Below the pieces are notes generated by a model that did no database searches, was not told where the DNA came from, and worked only from the letters and a program-made list of their open reading frames with translations. The position numbers were made by a program, and so were the translations under genes. From Ornithodoros turicata (lineage: Eukaryota > Arthropoda > Arachnida > Ixodida > Argasidae), in the NCBI RefSeq assembly GCF_037126465.1, contig NW_026999318.1:3382447-3446446 (forward strand): 64,000 bases of DNA. The letters are read 5' to 3'. Each line of letters begins with the position of its first letter. Within the stretch, counting starts at the first letter, position 1. Positions 32,409 through 43,056 of this stretch are shown in pieces.

Positions 32409-34650
32409 ACCACCACGGCTTCTATGCGCCTCCACGTTACACGCCGCGTGCTCTATGCGCCGCGGCTCCTATACGCCTCCGCTGTTATGCGTTGCGCGTT
32501 TTATTCGCTTCAACCGGTATGTGCTACTTCAACCATATCTTTTGTTTCCAATTACCACACTTCACGCACATGTGTGGAAAGCGAATTCAATCTTTATTGG
32601 CACACAACACACAAAGATCATATACAGCACCACTGTACTTCGGTATCAATCACGCCTGAGGGTGTACTTCTGACAAGACAGTTGCTTTCTTAAGCTACTG
32701 AATTTTCACAAAAAGAACTATAATAGAGCAATGCGAGCGTGGCTGTTGCAGGTGATCTTGTTGAAAACATGTGCAATACAGAAGAACATTATTCCCTTTT
32801 TTTCTTTTTTTCAATCAAAATGCATTGCCCAGATGGCAAATTAGATACAACAGCAACAGAAATTAAGCTGAACAATTTCGCGCCTCAACATGCTGTTCCC
32901 TTGCTAATACAACAAATCAGTTTTAGAGCAGGCAACAGTACTGTACCAGAAGCACCAATGTCCGATGAACTTGAAGGGTACTCCTGGATGAGGTACTTCA
33001 ACACAAAAGGACTTCTTCAGTTGTGCTTGAGGGACCGGGTCACTATGATAAAAGTAATCTGAGTATGATGTCTGTCCATTCTCACTTTGGTAGGATGCAG
33101 TGAATATGATATCTCTCAGTAGATTATAATCAACAGAACTAAAATAAGAGTGCAGTTATGAACGCTGCTATACACACTTAGGATGGTAAGGGATTAAGTA
33201 GGCGCCCATGAACTTTCCAAAATATGAAGGCAAGACAAAACTGTTTGTCCTGCATTACAAAGCAAGTTCGCAGGTGAATCCACATTAATCGCGATCCCAA
33301 TAAGACGCATGTATATACTCTGCATAGGAGTCTCTCTGGGCCCACGTTTGTAAAAAAGAAAAGAAAAAAGATCAGTGCAGACATTTAAGCATTTCTACAA
33401 TTAACAGAATAATTTGTGACACACATTCAAATGCTCACACTCTTCTACATTAAAGTGTCGTGTTTTTATGGTTTTCAAGTGCCTATCTTTCCAATTTATT
33501 ATTGAGAATTAAATGGTGCGGCATAGACACGAGTAGAAAAGGGCTTAACTTTAAGCTATCTCAGTAAACGAACACCAGCTGCTACGAATAATTCGAAATG
33601 TCCTTACCCGAAATATTCAGATCACAGGGTTCCCCCCAGTGTAGTTGGAGGACGGAGTGTCACTAGTTAAGTCTGAAAGAAAGAAGAGTTTCACAAGGAG
33701 GAAAATTAAACGCAAGTACAACAGGACGTAGAAACGCAATCACGGGAAGGTTAATTACCGGTATAGACGCGCAGAACATTTTCTTCGTCTGAGACAACTA
33801 CGAGAGGTGGTTGTGCTGCAAGTATGGAAATATTTCGTAAGCGTGCTCGAAAAGGTACGCAATGCGCAGCCTGTTGCTTACCGGCATTTTCATGGCGGAT
33901 CGGCGGATACCAACAGTGCACGGAGGCCCGGCTGACAAAGTCGTACTGACAAAGTTGTTATTTCTTGCGAAAGTTGTACGATGTCAACGATGCGTTCATA
34001 CTGCCCATCAGTCTAGACAACGGCCTTCTACAACGCCAGCGATGTCACAATGTATCGCAGCCAAGGAGACAAACCAACAAACTGCTTTGAAAATAATAAG
34101 AACTTGGGAACATTAGTAACCGCCACGATTCTATCCGCCGCACTGTTTCGCGAGACACTCAACAAACAAAACAAAGAAATACGTCCAGTTTTCTTTCAGT
34201 GAACACGTGCGGGGAGCTTGTTTTCTTTGTCTTGTTAATGCGTTCTTTTTGTTGTTGTTAACGATTCAGTGGTGTGGCGGATAAGGCTGGCAGACAATTA
34301 ACAAAAGCAGCAAAATATGCCCTTCTTATCCGTCCTTTATCCACGACCGGTCTTAGAGTGTATGAAGCTTAGCGCCAGATGGATCTCATGGAGCTCAGCT
34401 GATGAAGCCTATGTGGTGTGTGGCAGCCGTGCTGATCTTTCGGCACCCACCGATGATGATCGCCTCCTTGAAGTTGAAGAGCCATGGAGGAAAAGAAATT
34501 ATTGCAAGTTAGAGAGAAGAACAGCTTCAGGCATTGACAAAAAATACGCACCTCGTTGAGCAATACTAACTGAGTAAAGTGAAAAAAGTCCACTTATACA
34601 ATGCGGTGCCTGTGCGCACAACACGCAAATATAGTCACTTGAGGACTTGG
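32409..34650. other. No recognisable gene
   Basis: Mostly AT-rich anonymous DNA. The start (32417-32500) contains a loose repeat of ATGCGCC/ATACGCC words. A 107-codon plus-strand ORF at 32739-33062 has no known motif and no supporting context. Confidence 0.45.
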
Positions 34651-34760
34651 AAGTAGAGTCCTGCACGACCCGCGGGCACCCGCGCGTTGTTGCGGGTGGC
34701 GGGTGTAGGGTTTCGGTGTCGTGCGGGTAGCTGGTCGGGTGCGGACATCATTGTTGACGG
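34651..34760 (+). mobile_element. Possible hAT-like terminus (solo end)
   Basis: TAGAGTCCTGCACGACCCGC resembles termini of a widespread hAT MITE group. It is followed by the subterminal GCGGGT-rich stretch usual in that group (GCGGGTGGCGGGTG, then GTGCGGGTAG and GGTCGGGTGCGG). I find no matching opposite end within the next 2 kb, so this is at best a broken element. Confidence 0.35.
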
Positions 34761-37270
34761 CGTTTCATCCTGTGATCTGACACATAGTGAAGGCAGCTAC
34801 AAAAAAGGCAATCTTTGTGAACGGACTACGTTTTACCCTCTTCTTTCTGTTCTTCAGCAACCACGAACGCACATGACGAGCCAGATGTCGTTGTAGATGC
34901 ATCGATGAGAAGCTGAATTCTACCCACCGACCTCTCCATTATGCCTATACTAAGCTGCCAGAGGATTCGAAGCAAGTTTCTTCTGTTTGCAAAGAAAACC
35001 CCACTAATTACTAGCACAAAGCAGGTTCTCTGTTTATTGCAGTAATGTAAAAGTAATGCAAATGCCATGAGTCCGATTGGGAGAATGTACAACGAAATGA
35101 AAACAGTATATGCAAAGAGTGTGGGCTGATTCAACGGAACTGTTTTTGGAGGGTTATGGACAATTGCTCGCCGTCGGAGCGCTGAAGCTGAACAATAAAA
35201 TGATCGAAGTGTGAGAACATGTAGAGCGTGTTGGTTGAACGACATGGTAACAAAAGCGCTAGAACGTCCGTCCGTGTTACTTCGCGTCTCTTACCATGTT
35301 GATAATAGATCACTCAAGTAACAACACCCTCACCATGAGAAGCACACATTTTTCTGCCACCACTGAAAATGACTAAGTTTTTATGAGCAAATTTGCTGAA
35401 ATAATATTTTTATCGCAATAAGATACCTGAAATGTATAGGACATATCTCACGGCTTTGTACTACGCACATGTTGTCGCGGCGCCATAAAACTCCCAATCA
35501 TCATCATTTGTACTACGCACCAATACATGTATGTAATATAAGGACACACGCGTATCATAACATTCATGAAGTATAACTTTTACTGTAAGTCTGGTTTCTT
35601 GCTGGCTTATGCTGGCGGATCCAATCATGTTTAGCAACCTATATGACATACTCATACTGTTCACAGGAAGCTTAGTTTTCCCACCTCACTGTTAACGACT
35701 TCAATGAGCGGTACCTAGTATTAAACTGTTTTCTCCGTTTATAACTCCGGCGACTCTCTTTAGCAGTACTGACCCTACAATTTGTGATAACCATCCACGG
35801 GTCATTCGCCCTCCAAATGAAACAGAGGTTTCGCAACTCAGTCATTCATTCTTAATATTTAAATGTAATTACCGTATAGATGTTACCGAGACAGTTCATC
35901 TACACCTGGACAATATGAAACGTGTAGTGGACCTTTGTATTTGCTTTATATTCTCGGACAGCGCGCTGTTTTATGAATCCCAGACTGCTGATACATATAT
36001 TCCAAGGAAGGTAAAATGATTCATGTGTCGTTAAAGGAGGACTCGGGGACAATCCGTAACTATTATAATGGCGCTGTATATAACTTCGATACATTCTTCC
36101 GAAATGAGAAATAAAGTTGGTTTGGCAGTCGGGGAATCGATAGTTGCCAAAATTGCTGGGATGCTCAAAACGAAACCGAAACTTCTGAGGGTTCCCTCTT
36201 CAACCTTCTGTACCATGCGTGACGTCACCGATAGTCTCGTGTGGGGTAAAAAATATTCGCAGGCGGTAAAAGCAAAACCTAAAGAAATCCATAAAAGGGG
36301 AATATCTGTGAGGTGAAGTCCAGTGGTGCTGGACTGCTTTTTCGTGGAGAAGCGCGCAATCACTCAAAGGGAAATGTTCCTTTTCTAATTATCTGAACCG
36401 CTTGGGGATGATAAATTGTATTCACTGAAATATCATACGGTACAGAATTGATGTCGCACTGCTGCCTGAACACGCTTTTGGTGCGTTCCTCTTTCGCATC
36501 CGATCTTCATTGAGTATGTTTAGAACACATCTGTTTAATATCGATATCAATTTTAGGTGGTTTCAAATAACGACGCAGACAGAATAATGAGACAGAAAGT
36601 CCCGGTTTGACTTGAACACCTTTCTGAAATTGACTTGAGGCTGAGAGCACTGCAGCCTACGTGGGAGATGCCAACATCTGGACGTTCTGCGCAGACTGTG
36701 GAGATACTGGAAAACGTTTGAATGGCTCAACTGGCTTTTGTACTACTCTCCACGTGTTCTGCCAGGGATCTTGCCAAATAAATATCTGAACAACTGGGTA
36801 CAATTTGTAACAATCATACACGTTCTTCTTGGACAGCCTGTGGCATTGGACAAACTGGACTGGACAAATTGGACTGGTCAAACAAGAGATAATTTAATTT
36901 CTATCTGAGTATCAAAAATTATACGGGAAGAGATGTATGACGTATAATGCACACCTTTTGCTACACTTGGTGGACACTGTTCGGGAGTGGTGTCCACTCT
37001 GGAGATATTCGTCATTCCCATTTGAAGGCACGGCACTTTCATGAAGCTTCTCAATGGCACACGGTATATGCAAAGCCAAATAGTTGAGAAAGAAAATATT
37101 TGCTCCTTCGTAAATTTTCAAAGCTTTCTCAGGTGTGCTGAATATGTTGAATCTTTCATGCAAGAAACCATAAAAGGTTACAGCCTCTGAAAAAATATAT
37201 CTATGCAGGATTCGGTTGTGATCCCAATCACACAAATAAAAAAACTATATAAGAAGAAACAAAGTAAGCA
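34761..37270. other. No recognisable gene
   Basis: ORFs of 60-139 codons occur on both strands, for example 34826-35245 minus and 36031-36363 minus. They lack conserved motifs, signal peptides with plausible continuations, or collinear neighbours. I treat them as chance ORFs. Confidence 0.45.
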
Positions 37271-37639
37271 TCTGGGAAAGTAACGCGGAGTTGGTGTCTT
37301 ACAGATTGTGTATCATCGTGTATGATGTGAAAAACGGCAGACAAGTGATAATACAATAAATAGACTCATAGTGTAAAGGACTGTAATGGACCGCCGTACA
37401 CGTTGATGCCGTGCGGCTGTAACGTTGCAAATTTCGAAATGAAAAAGGATTCTCGATTTTTGCGATTTTCATTTCGAAATTTGCAACGTTACAGCCGCAC
37501 GGCATCAACGTGTACGGGGTCCATTACAGTCCTTTACACTATGAGTCTATTTATTGTATTATCACTTGTCTGCCGTTTTTCACATCATACACGATGATAC
37601 ACAATCTGTAAGACACCAACTCCGCGTTACTTTCCCAGA
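37271..37639. mobile_element. 369 bp near-perfect palindrome
   Basis: TCTGGGAAAGTAACGCGGAG opens the element and its exact complement closes it. Arms of about 170 bp agree at nearly every position. The centre near 37445-37470 is a short unpaired loop containing GATTCTCGATTTTTGCGA. Near-identity of the arms suggests recent formation or gene conversion. No duplication of target DNA is obvious. ORFs on both strands here are mirror images. Confidence 0.75.
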
Positions 37640-38110
37640 GTCTGGAAGCTCTTAGCCATCAAGGTGCTGTGTGTCCTCAATCCTTCGCCCTTGAGCCCTA
37701 ATTCCCCGTACGCATTCTAAAGCCTTTTGTGCCAACTGGCTGCTGTGCCTATTCATGTGCTGTTCACTGGTTTCCTCCACGTAGAACTCCGACTCGTCTG
37801 TATGTCTGTCTGACCTTGTCGAGCCACCTCCTACTGATTGCGTTTTGTTTTTCATTTTCATTTTTGTTGATATTTGTATCGCGTTTGTAGTTCTCTTCAC
37901 CCTCACCCTTTTCTCTTGTACCATGTGACTTGGCTTTTTGATATATGCTTCACCACTTGTAACAGGTCCTCAAACCTGAAGAAGTGCAGACTACTGCACG
38001 AAAGTCTTGTTTTTAATGTATATAGTAAACAACTGATGCTCTTAACCGTCTTTGTTATTTTTGATTCTGCATCGCCGGAAACTTGCACATTGTTTTTCTT
38101 TCCCTTCATT
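37640..38110 (+). mobile_element. PLE-type tail remnant
   Basis: An anonymous T-rich stretch is followed by a hammerhead-like motif (37976-38006), the arrangement of the PLE tails at 19.1 and 19.6 kb. No PLE coding sequence is recognisable on either side. The assignment rests on the motif and its setting only. Confidence 0.35.
37976..38006 (+). ncRNA. Hammerhead-like motif, probably decayed
   Basis: CTGAAGA, an extra A, stem II GTGCAG with loop ACTA and CTGCAC (6 perfect pairs), then GAAAGTC. Compared with the minimal PLE hammerhead it lacks the C in GAAACGTC, so stem III cannot form. The core and stem II are otherwise intact. Confidence 0.45.
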
Positions 38111-38427
38111 CAACTTCAACTTCACTTCACACCATGCCGTTCATTCAACTTCAACTTCACATCACATCATGCCTTTCATTCAACATCACATCATTCTCTA
38201 TGAGGTGATGGTGAATGAAGTCAGTGAAGGCCATCATGAATGAATTCGCCGACCTATGATCTTGACTGGCGCGGTCGACAGGATGCATCATCCCGTAACT
38301 GATCGCATCGGACCGTGGTTACTGATACCTCTCCTGCTTGCTACGGGTACCCGCAGCCGGTCCACACCAATCGCTTGAAGACGCACGCAGGTTCGGTGGG
38401 TTTGCCTTCGGCTTTCTCTGTGAAATC

Positions 38428-39060
38428 ATGGCGGTTAGGACTAGGGCGATGACTAATCAGGAACAGGCACTTCTGGAGTAACAAGACGGGGAGAGCCATA
38501 GCGTAAAGAATGATTTGGCCGATCGGATTCGGGAGAAGGAATTGGAAATTCAGGCTCTCCAATTGCAAATGGAACTCAAGGGCAGAGAAATTGAAGTTGG
38601 AGACACGGTCGTTGGGTGAAACGGGTACTCGTGGTGGTCGTAGCCGATTCGGGGAGTATGCCAGTGAGTTGCGGGCTGTTTTAGATCCTATGCCGGACAG
38701 CGACGCTTTAGTCCCATCTTGGTTCAAAAATGTAGATACATTGTTCACTTCGCTTGAAATTCCGTTGGAAACGCAGGGGGTTGTCATTTTGCCGTTCCTC
38801 ACAGAGCGTATGCGATCATTTGTGGCAAATCAGACCAACGATGCAACGTTGGCGTACTCAGAACTCAAGAAATTTGTACTAAAAGAGTTACGGCTGACAG
38901 CTAATGAGTACAAGAGATTGTTCGCGTCGACTAGAAATGGGGAGACTGAGTCATGGAGCCAGTTTGCTACGAAGATGGAGACTCTGTTTGAGTAATATGT
39001 TGCTAGTTGTCAGGTAGAGAGTTTCACCGACCTTAAGGATTTGGTAGTGGCTGATAGTTT
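38428..39060 (+). pseudogene. Ty3-like LTR retrotransposon Gag (broken)
   Basis: Gag would form the retrotransposon particle. The ATG at 38428 opens a short frame stopped by TAA at 38479, beyond which coding continues as a charged coiled-coil stretch. A frameshift near 38585 leads into the capsid-like part (to 38995) with PSWFKNVDTLF, VILPFLTERMRSFV and TESWSQFATKMETLF. These are standard blocks of a Gag family common in tick Ty3-type elements. Another stop (TAA, 38993) and a few further codons run directly into a polypurine tract. Protease, RT and integrase are absent, so this is an internally deleted copy. Confidence 0.75.
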
Positions 39061-39350
39061 AAAGGGGGGAGATGTCAGAGTAAGTCAAAACGATTCAGCT
39101 AGGAAGAATACAACGTAACTTCCGCCATTCAGGTAGCAGCAAAACAACGTAAGTTTCATCATTCATGGCATTGTAAAAGTACCGTTACTTTGTTTCTGCA
39201 AATCTTCATCTCTGGTCGACGTTACGGTACGATGTATCTATGCGTAACTAGAGCATGAATTACGTCGAATGTCCGTTAGCTGCTCAGTGTTAATATAACC
39301 TCTTTTTCGGGGCACTATTTCTGAGAAATCGGCGTCCCCAGCTATGGTTG
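39061..39350 (+). mobile_element. Polypurine tract and start of a 3' LTR
   Basis: AAAGGGGGGAGA (39061-39072) is a polypurine tract. TGTCAGAG follows at 39073, a plausible LTR start with the usual TG. The LTR end could not be fixed and a matching 5' LTR was not found upstream of 38428. Gag is thus fused almost directly to the 3' LTR. Confidence 0.5.
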
Positions 39351-39519
39351 ATTAAGCATTTTCTACGTTAAGTTTACGATGTTGTGTGGACTGGGTATCT
39401 GCGCTGCGTGTAGGCATATTTTCGCCATCGAAGAGCTTGAACTGTCGACCCGAGTATATGTTGGGAGGTGAAACAGGAACAACATATCCAGGAACTCGCT
39501 GCACGTGACGCAACAGCGC

Positions 39520-39735
39520 GGCAGACGCATTTCTAACTAAAACAATACTCCCTGAGAAGCGATGAAAGAAAGAAGTCACTGCAAAGGTTAGCCAGCTGTA
39601 GGACTCGCACCCACACCTTCTGGTTTGCCGCTCCAGTGCTCTGCCGATTGAGCTAAGCGAACACACCTCTCCAACGACTTCCAATGGTGCGTCATTTGAG
39701 GGGACAAACCACATCCACTCACTCACCCATTCCAC
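39520..39735 (-). mobile_element. tRNA-derived SINE, minus strand
   Basis: Read on the minus strand, 39663 to 39590 gives a tRNA-like head. It has TTAGCTCAATCGGCAGAGC (A-box region) and GGTGCGAGTCCTAC (B-box region) with tRNA-like spacing. It is a different head from the SINE at 58717. Boundaries are approximate and a target duplication was not found. A genuine tRNA gene is unlikely because acceptor arms do not pair. Confidence 0.55.
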
Positions 39736-41254
39736 TTTTCACTTTCACCAGCCTCACAACATCACTCTCCGAGAAACGGCCGTTTCCCAGGTGTTGTGGT
39801 CGGAAATTCATTTTTCATATCTCATCATTTTCTAGCCTTTCACACCTGCTGGGAGCTGCGCATGTAAATGCAACTATTCCAAACCCGACCTCGGATAGCT
39901 CCAACTGGATGCGCACGTAGCATAAAGGCATCAAATCAGCGAAAAACTGTTAGGCTCCGTTCTTACGCAGCTATCTAGACGCACTTCAGCACAACACATT
40001 ATCGCGGTGGAGATACGTACATCTCGCATCAGAGTTAACTTCAACGCCATTCGGGCCTGCGGATCATGGTGGTGCTTAGTAGAAATTACGGCGGAGGATT
40101 TTTTGGTAATCGATTTACAGTTCGAGGGGTGACCCTAGTTATGAAGGCGCTGTTTTCTGCTATGCGCTGCCAGGGTGGATCTCTTCCCGCGTCACAGGCT
40201 GGAGCGGTGTTCAACTTAACTTTGACGCGAGGCGTACATGTTAAATTGCCTGCTTGATCTGTCAGCATAAGAAGACTACACTTTATCACAGAGGGCAACT
40301 CGCATGCCATCCCACACTTGACACACGGAGACAGTTTGTGATGGTTTACTATATGGATATTAAGTCAGTTGACAAAGACTCGTTACAAGTGAAGTTGCTT
40401 CATAAAATAAAAAAAAATTAAAAAATGCAGCAGTTATGAAAAAGAGCTTGAAGTTATCAAGTTAGTTTGGAAAAGTAACAACATACTTTGAAGTTACTAT
40501 CCACGTAATGTGCACGCTTTAGTTGTCGGCCTTCGTATAATTATTTCCGATCTTGCTGTTACAATGAATAGAGTGCAAGACGTTTCATAATTATACTTAT
40601 CTTCAATACCATGAACGAAACTGTGGCTTTTTGTGTGCTTCCTTAGGTTGTAAGATTTTATTGCCCCGATAAAGCACAAGCACAACATGGAAACCAAAGC
40701 AGGTTTCAGAATTAGTTCAATGAGCATATTATGTGGAACCTCGTCACGTATGGCAGTTTCTCTAGCTCCGCAGTGCCCTGCACAATTCGAAATGCACTGC
40801 TCGCCGTTGTGAAGAAAGCTTTGTCACCTCAGTCTCCCAATAGAAGGCCAAAATTGAAGTCGTATCGTGCACCCAAACTGCAACAATGCAGCTTAGTCGG
40901 ACCAGAGGCGCAGTGCACCTGCACATGGCTGTTGTCTAATTAGAGAGGGAGAAAAGAAAGGACGCAGCTAAGCGTTATTTGTGAACCAGAACTCAACAAC
41001 AGCAACCTTGAAACTTACAGGAGTTACGCCTTCAAAAGTTCGACTTTTAAATGGATCGAGTTGCTCAAAAATTCAGGTACTCAAAAGTTAAGTTAAAAGT
41101 TACCAAAAGGGTAACTTTCTTACAGTATTCCAATCCTGTGTTACTATCCACTGATGAAGGAAACGCCAGCGATGTGGAGCAGCCCATAAACGTAATAGTC
41201 GATCTGTATTGCCACTGCACTTCTTTCCCTGAGACGTGTGCAAACCAAGCGTAA
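39736..41254. other. No recognisable gene; possible decayed hAT-like zones
   Basis: The stretches 40430-40500 and 41085-41125 contain repeated AAGTTA/TAACTT and GTTAC/GTAAC words in opposite orientations, as in hAT-like MITE ends. Clear termini are missing. A plus-strand ORF at 40066-40257 has no recognisable motif. Confidence 0.35.
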
Positions 41255-41695
41255 AGCGTGAACGCATGGGCCGAAAAGCGTCCGGATTCTTTCCGAAGCG
41301 AATTCGGGACCGAACTTTTTTCAGAGAACAGAATTCCGTGCCGAATTCAGCGGTCTGGCGAAGCCAGATTTCTCCCTCGAAATGGGAAGTGACGCCAACC
41401 GAAAAAGTAGGAAGCATCCAATGGCTATTCAGCCCGAAGGAGAACCATAGGAACGATGACGTAGCAAACGGGTCGGATGTGGCCGTGTGTGCGACTTCTA
41501 CCCCATGAATACAGGGATTATTTCATTGAGCTGGATGGTTGAATGGCGATGGGCCCCAAGGTCAGAAGTCTTCGGCAAAAATTCGACTTGCATTTCGGTA
41601 GCATGCGGTGATGCGCAGAATAAAGTTCGGTTCCGATTTCGGTTCGGGTAGTTTTCGGACAGTTTTTCGTGCCATGCGGTTCATCCTTAAGACCA
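41255..41695. mobile_element. MITE-like element with ~70 bp diverged inverted ends
   Basis: CGCATGGGCCGAAAAGCGTC onward at the left matches, in reverse complement, the right side (41610-41690). That side contains CGCATGGCACGAAAAACTGTC, TCGGAACCGAAC and TTATTCTG-type words in the same order. Similarity is about 70 percent. The interior contains no transposase. Confidence 0.5.
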
Positions 41696-41879
41696 CGCTT
41701 GTAGCAGTCAAGAGGGAAGGGCAAGAACGGCGAGACGAACGCGGAACGTGAGGAAGGGGTTCGGAGCCAATTTGAACCCTTGGTGAATTAGAAAACACGG
41801 CACTTTAATAGGAAAGATTGCTGGTGGACGATCTTTTCGATAGGAACCCCCAACCGTTCCCAGCAAAAAACTTTACGGG

Positions 41880-42025
41880 GCGTTCGCGATGGTGATGGTG
41901 GTACTGCTGAAAGAGATCGGCGTTGTCGGCCTCACAGAGGTGGGCAACGTCACGACTAATGCTCTGGGGGATTGTGTGTCCTGGGCCTACTTCTAAGGGA
42001 ACTGTGCCTTTCGCAAAATCTCCAA
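41880..42025 (+). repeat. Dispersed repeat family X, copy 1
   Basis: Shares GGGCAACGTCACGACTA with 58430-58445 and TCCTGGG(C/G)C(T/G)ACTTCTAAGGG-type sequence with 45620-45645. The three copies (also 45530-45665 and 58370-58510) are in the same orientation and diverged. The family was not identified and is probably a SINE or LINE 3' segment. Confidence 0.5.
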
Positions 42026-42069
42026 GTCCCTCTAAAGGTTGATTAGACTGGCTGAGTGGGCCTGTTGCT

Positions 42070-42212
42070 ACGTAGCTATATGAAGAAACTGGAGCTAGAG
42101 GGATACCGGGGGAGCAGCCGGTCCCGTTTACTCGTCCTTGCTTGTTTGTCCTTACGTCCTAGTGCTTACGTTTACTTGTCCTTACAGCTCCAGTTTCTCC
42201 ATATCACTTTAA
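42070..42212. repeat. Short inverted repeat, MITE-like
   Basis: ATATGAAGAAACTGGAGCT at 42077 is mirrored by AGCTCCAGTTTCTCCATAT at 42186 with one mismatch. The 90 bp between contains several CTTACGT/CTTGTCC repeats. No target duplication is clear. Confidence 0.5.
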
Positions 42213-43016
42213 AGGGACGGTGGCGACCGGAAACCCATCCATGAAACTGATACAACAATGTTCGGCACCAACCGACAACCTACTCAGCCAATTTTTTCGT
42301 CCAAAAGCGCTTAGATATTAAACGAACTAATTTTAAAGATCAGCACTGCTTCCGCAGCTGCAGAGGCTCCTGCGGTGTGACGTCACTCGCTAACCGGAGG
42401 AGTGATAGGTCAGAGGACAAAGGCCCCGTGCAGACGCTCCGTAACTCTGCTACATGACACTATAGTTTCGAAATCCACAGGAACGGATGCCACCGTGCCT
42501 TCAATGAGCAAATTAGTACCGAAGCAGCGGAGGCGATCAACAAAGAGAATTCATTTAAGTGAAGTTAACATAGTGATACATCTACGTGTCATGATAAAGG
42601 CGGTGAGCGTGCACAAGAAATGAACTGAATGGTCCGCTACGATGTACCTGCCTTCACGCTCTTATGATGCTTACTTCGTGACGTTTGCTGCACACGTGAC
42701 GGGATGTCGTGACATTTATCTCACAAGCTTTCAGTGTTTTTTACAGATTTCATCCGAAATAATTCGGAGCAACTGTCGTAACTGACTGCAAACGAGCTTC
42801 TTCCTCGCGAACAAACTAAAGGTGAAACATCTTCGAGAACAATATGCGAGGAAACTTACCTACGTAGGTCTCATTAAGCCACTAGAATGTCAGAGGCCAT
42901 CGTAGAATTCGTTTTCATTTGTCAGTTTCATTTGATTGATGACTTTCGGTTTCCATGCGGATGTTACAAAACCGGGCACAGACGAGCTATTGCAAGGAAC
43001 AGTACTTGTTACAACC
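42213..43016 (+). promoter_or_regulatory. Upstream region and presumed promoter of the metalloprotease-like gene
   Basis: The 800 bp before the start codon hold no recognisable coding sequence. An arthropod-type initiator TCAGT lies at 42922-42926, about 90 bp before the ATG. No TATA box is clear at the expected distance. The assignment of a start site is inference; a further non-coding exon upstream cannot be excluded. Confidence 0.3.
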
Positions 43017-43056
43017 ATGAGAACGGTCGTGATCCTCGCCATCCTTTCCTTAGCAG
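43017..43056 (+). CDS. Exon 1 of a tick metalloprotease-like gene (signal peptide)
   Basis: The ATG at 43017 opens a 13-codon stretch, MRTVVILAILSLA, a basic residue followed by a hydrophobic core. It is a secretion signal that completes in exon 2 (small residues follow at the junction). The exon ends with G at 43056 before GTAAGC, a good splice donor, in phase 1. Joined to exon 2, the Gly codon at the junction is completed in frame. The expected product is a secreted M12B (reprolysin-type) zinc protease of the tick salivary family. The catalytic domain lies beyond this window, so the function rests on propeptide similarity. The exon is far too short to stand out by itself. Confidence 0.6.

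Noticed and set aside
34826..35245. 139-codon minus-strand ORF with hydrophobic stretches
   Set aside because: A possible membrane-protein look, but composition is AT-driven, no family is recognisable and no exon structure could be supported.
41152..41175. CTGATGAAGGAAACG as a hammerhead ribozyme
   Set aside because: The two core boxes are adjacent with no room for stem II, and no stem I or III can form.
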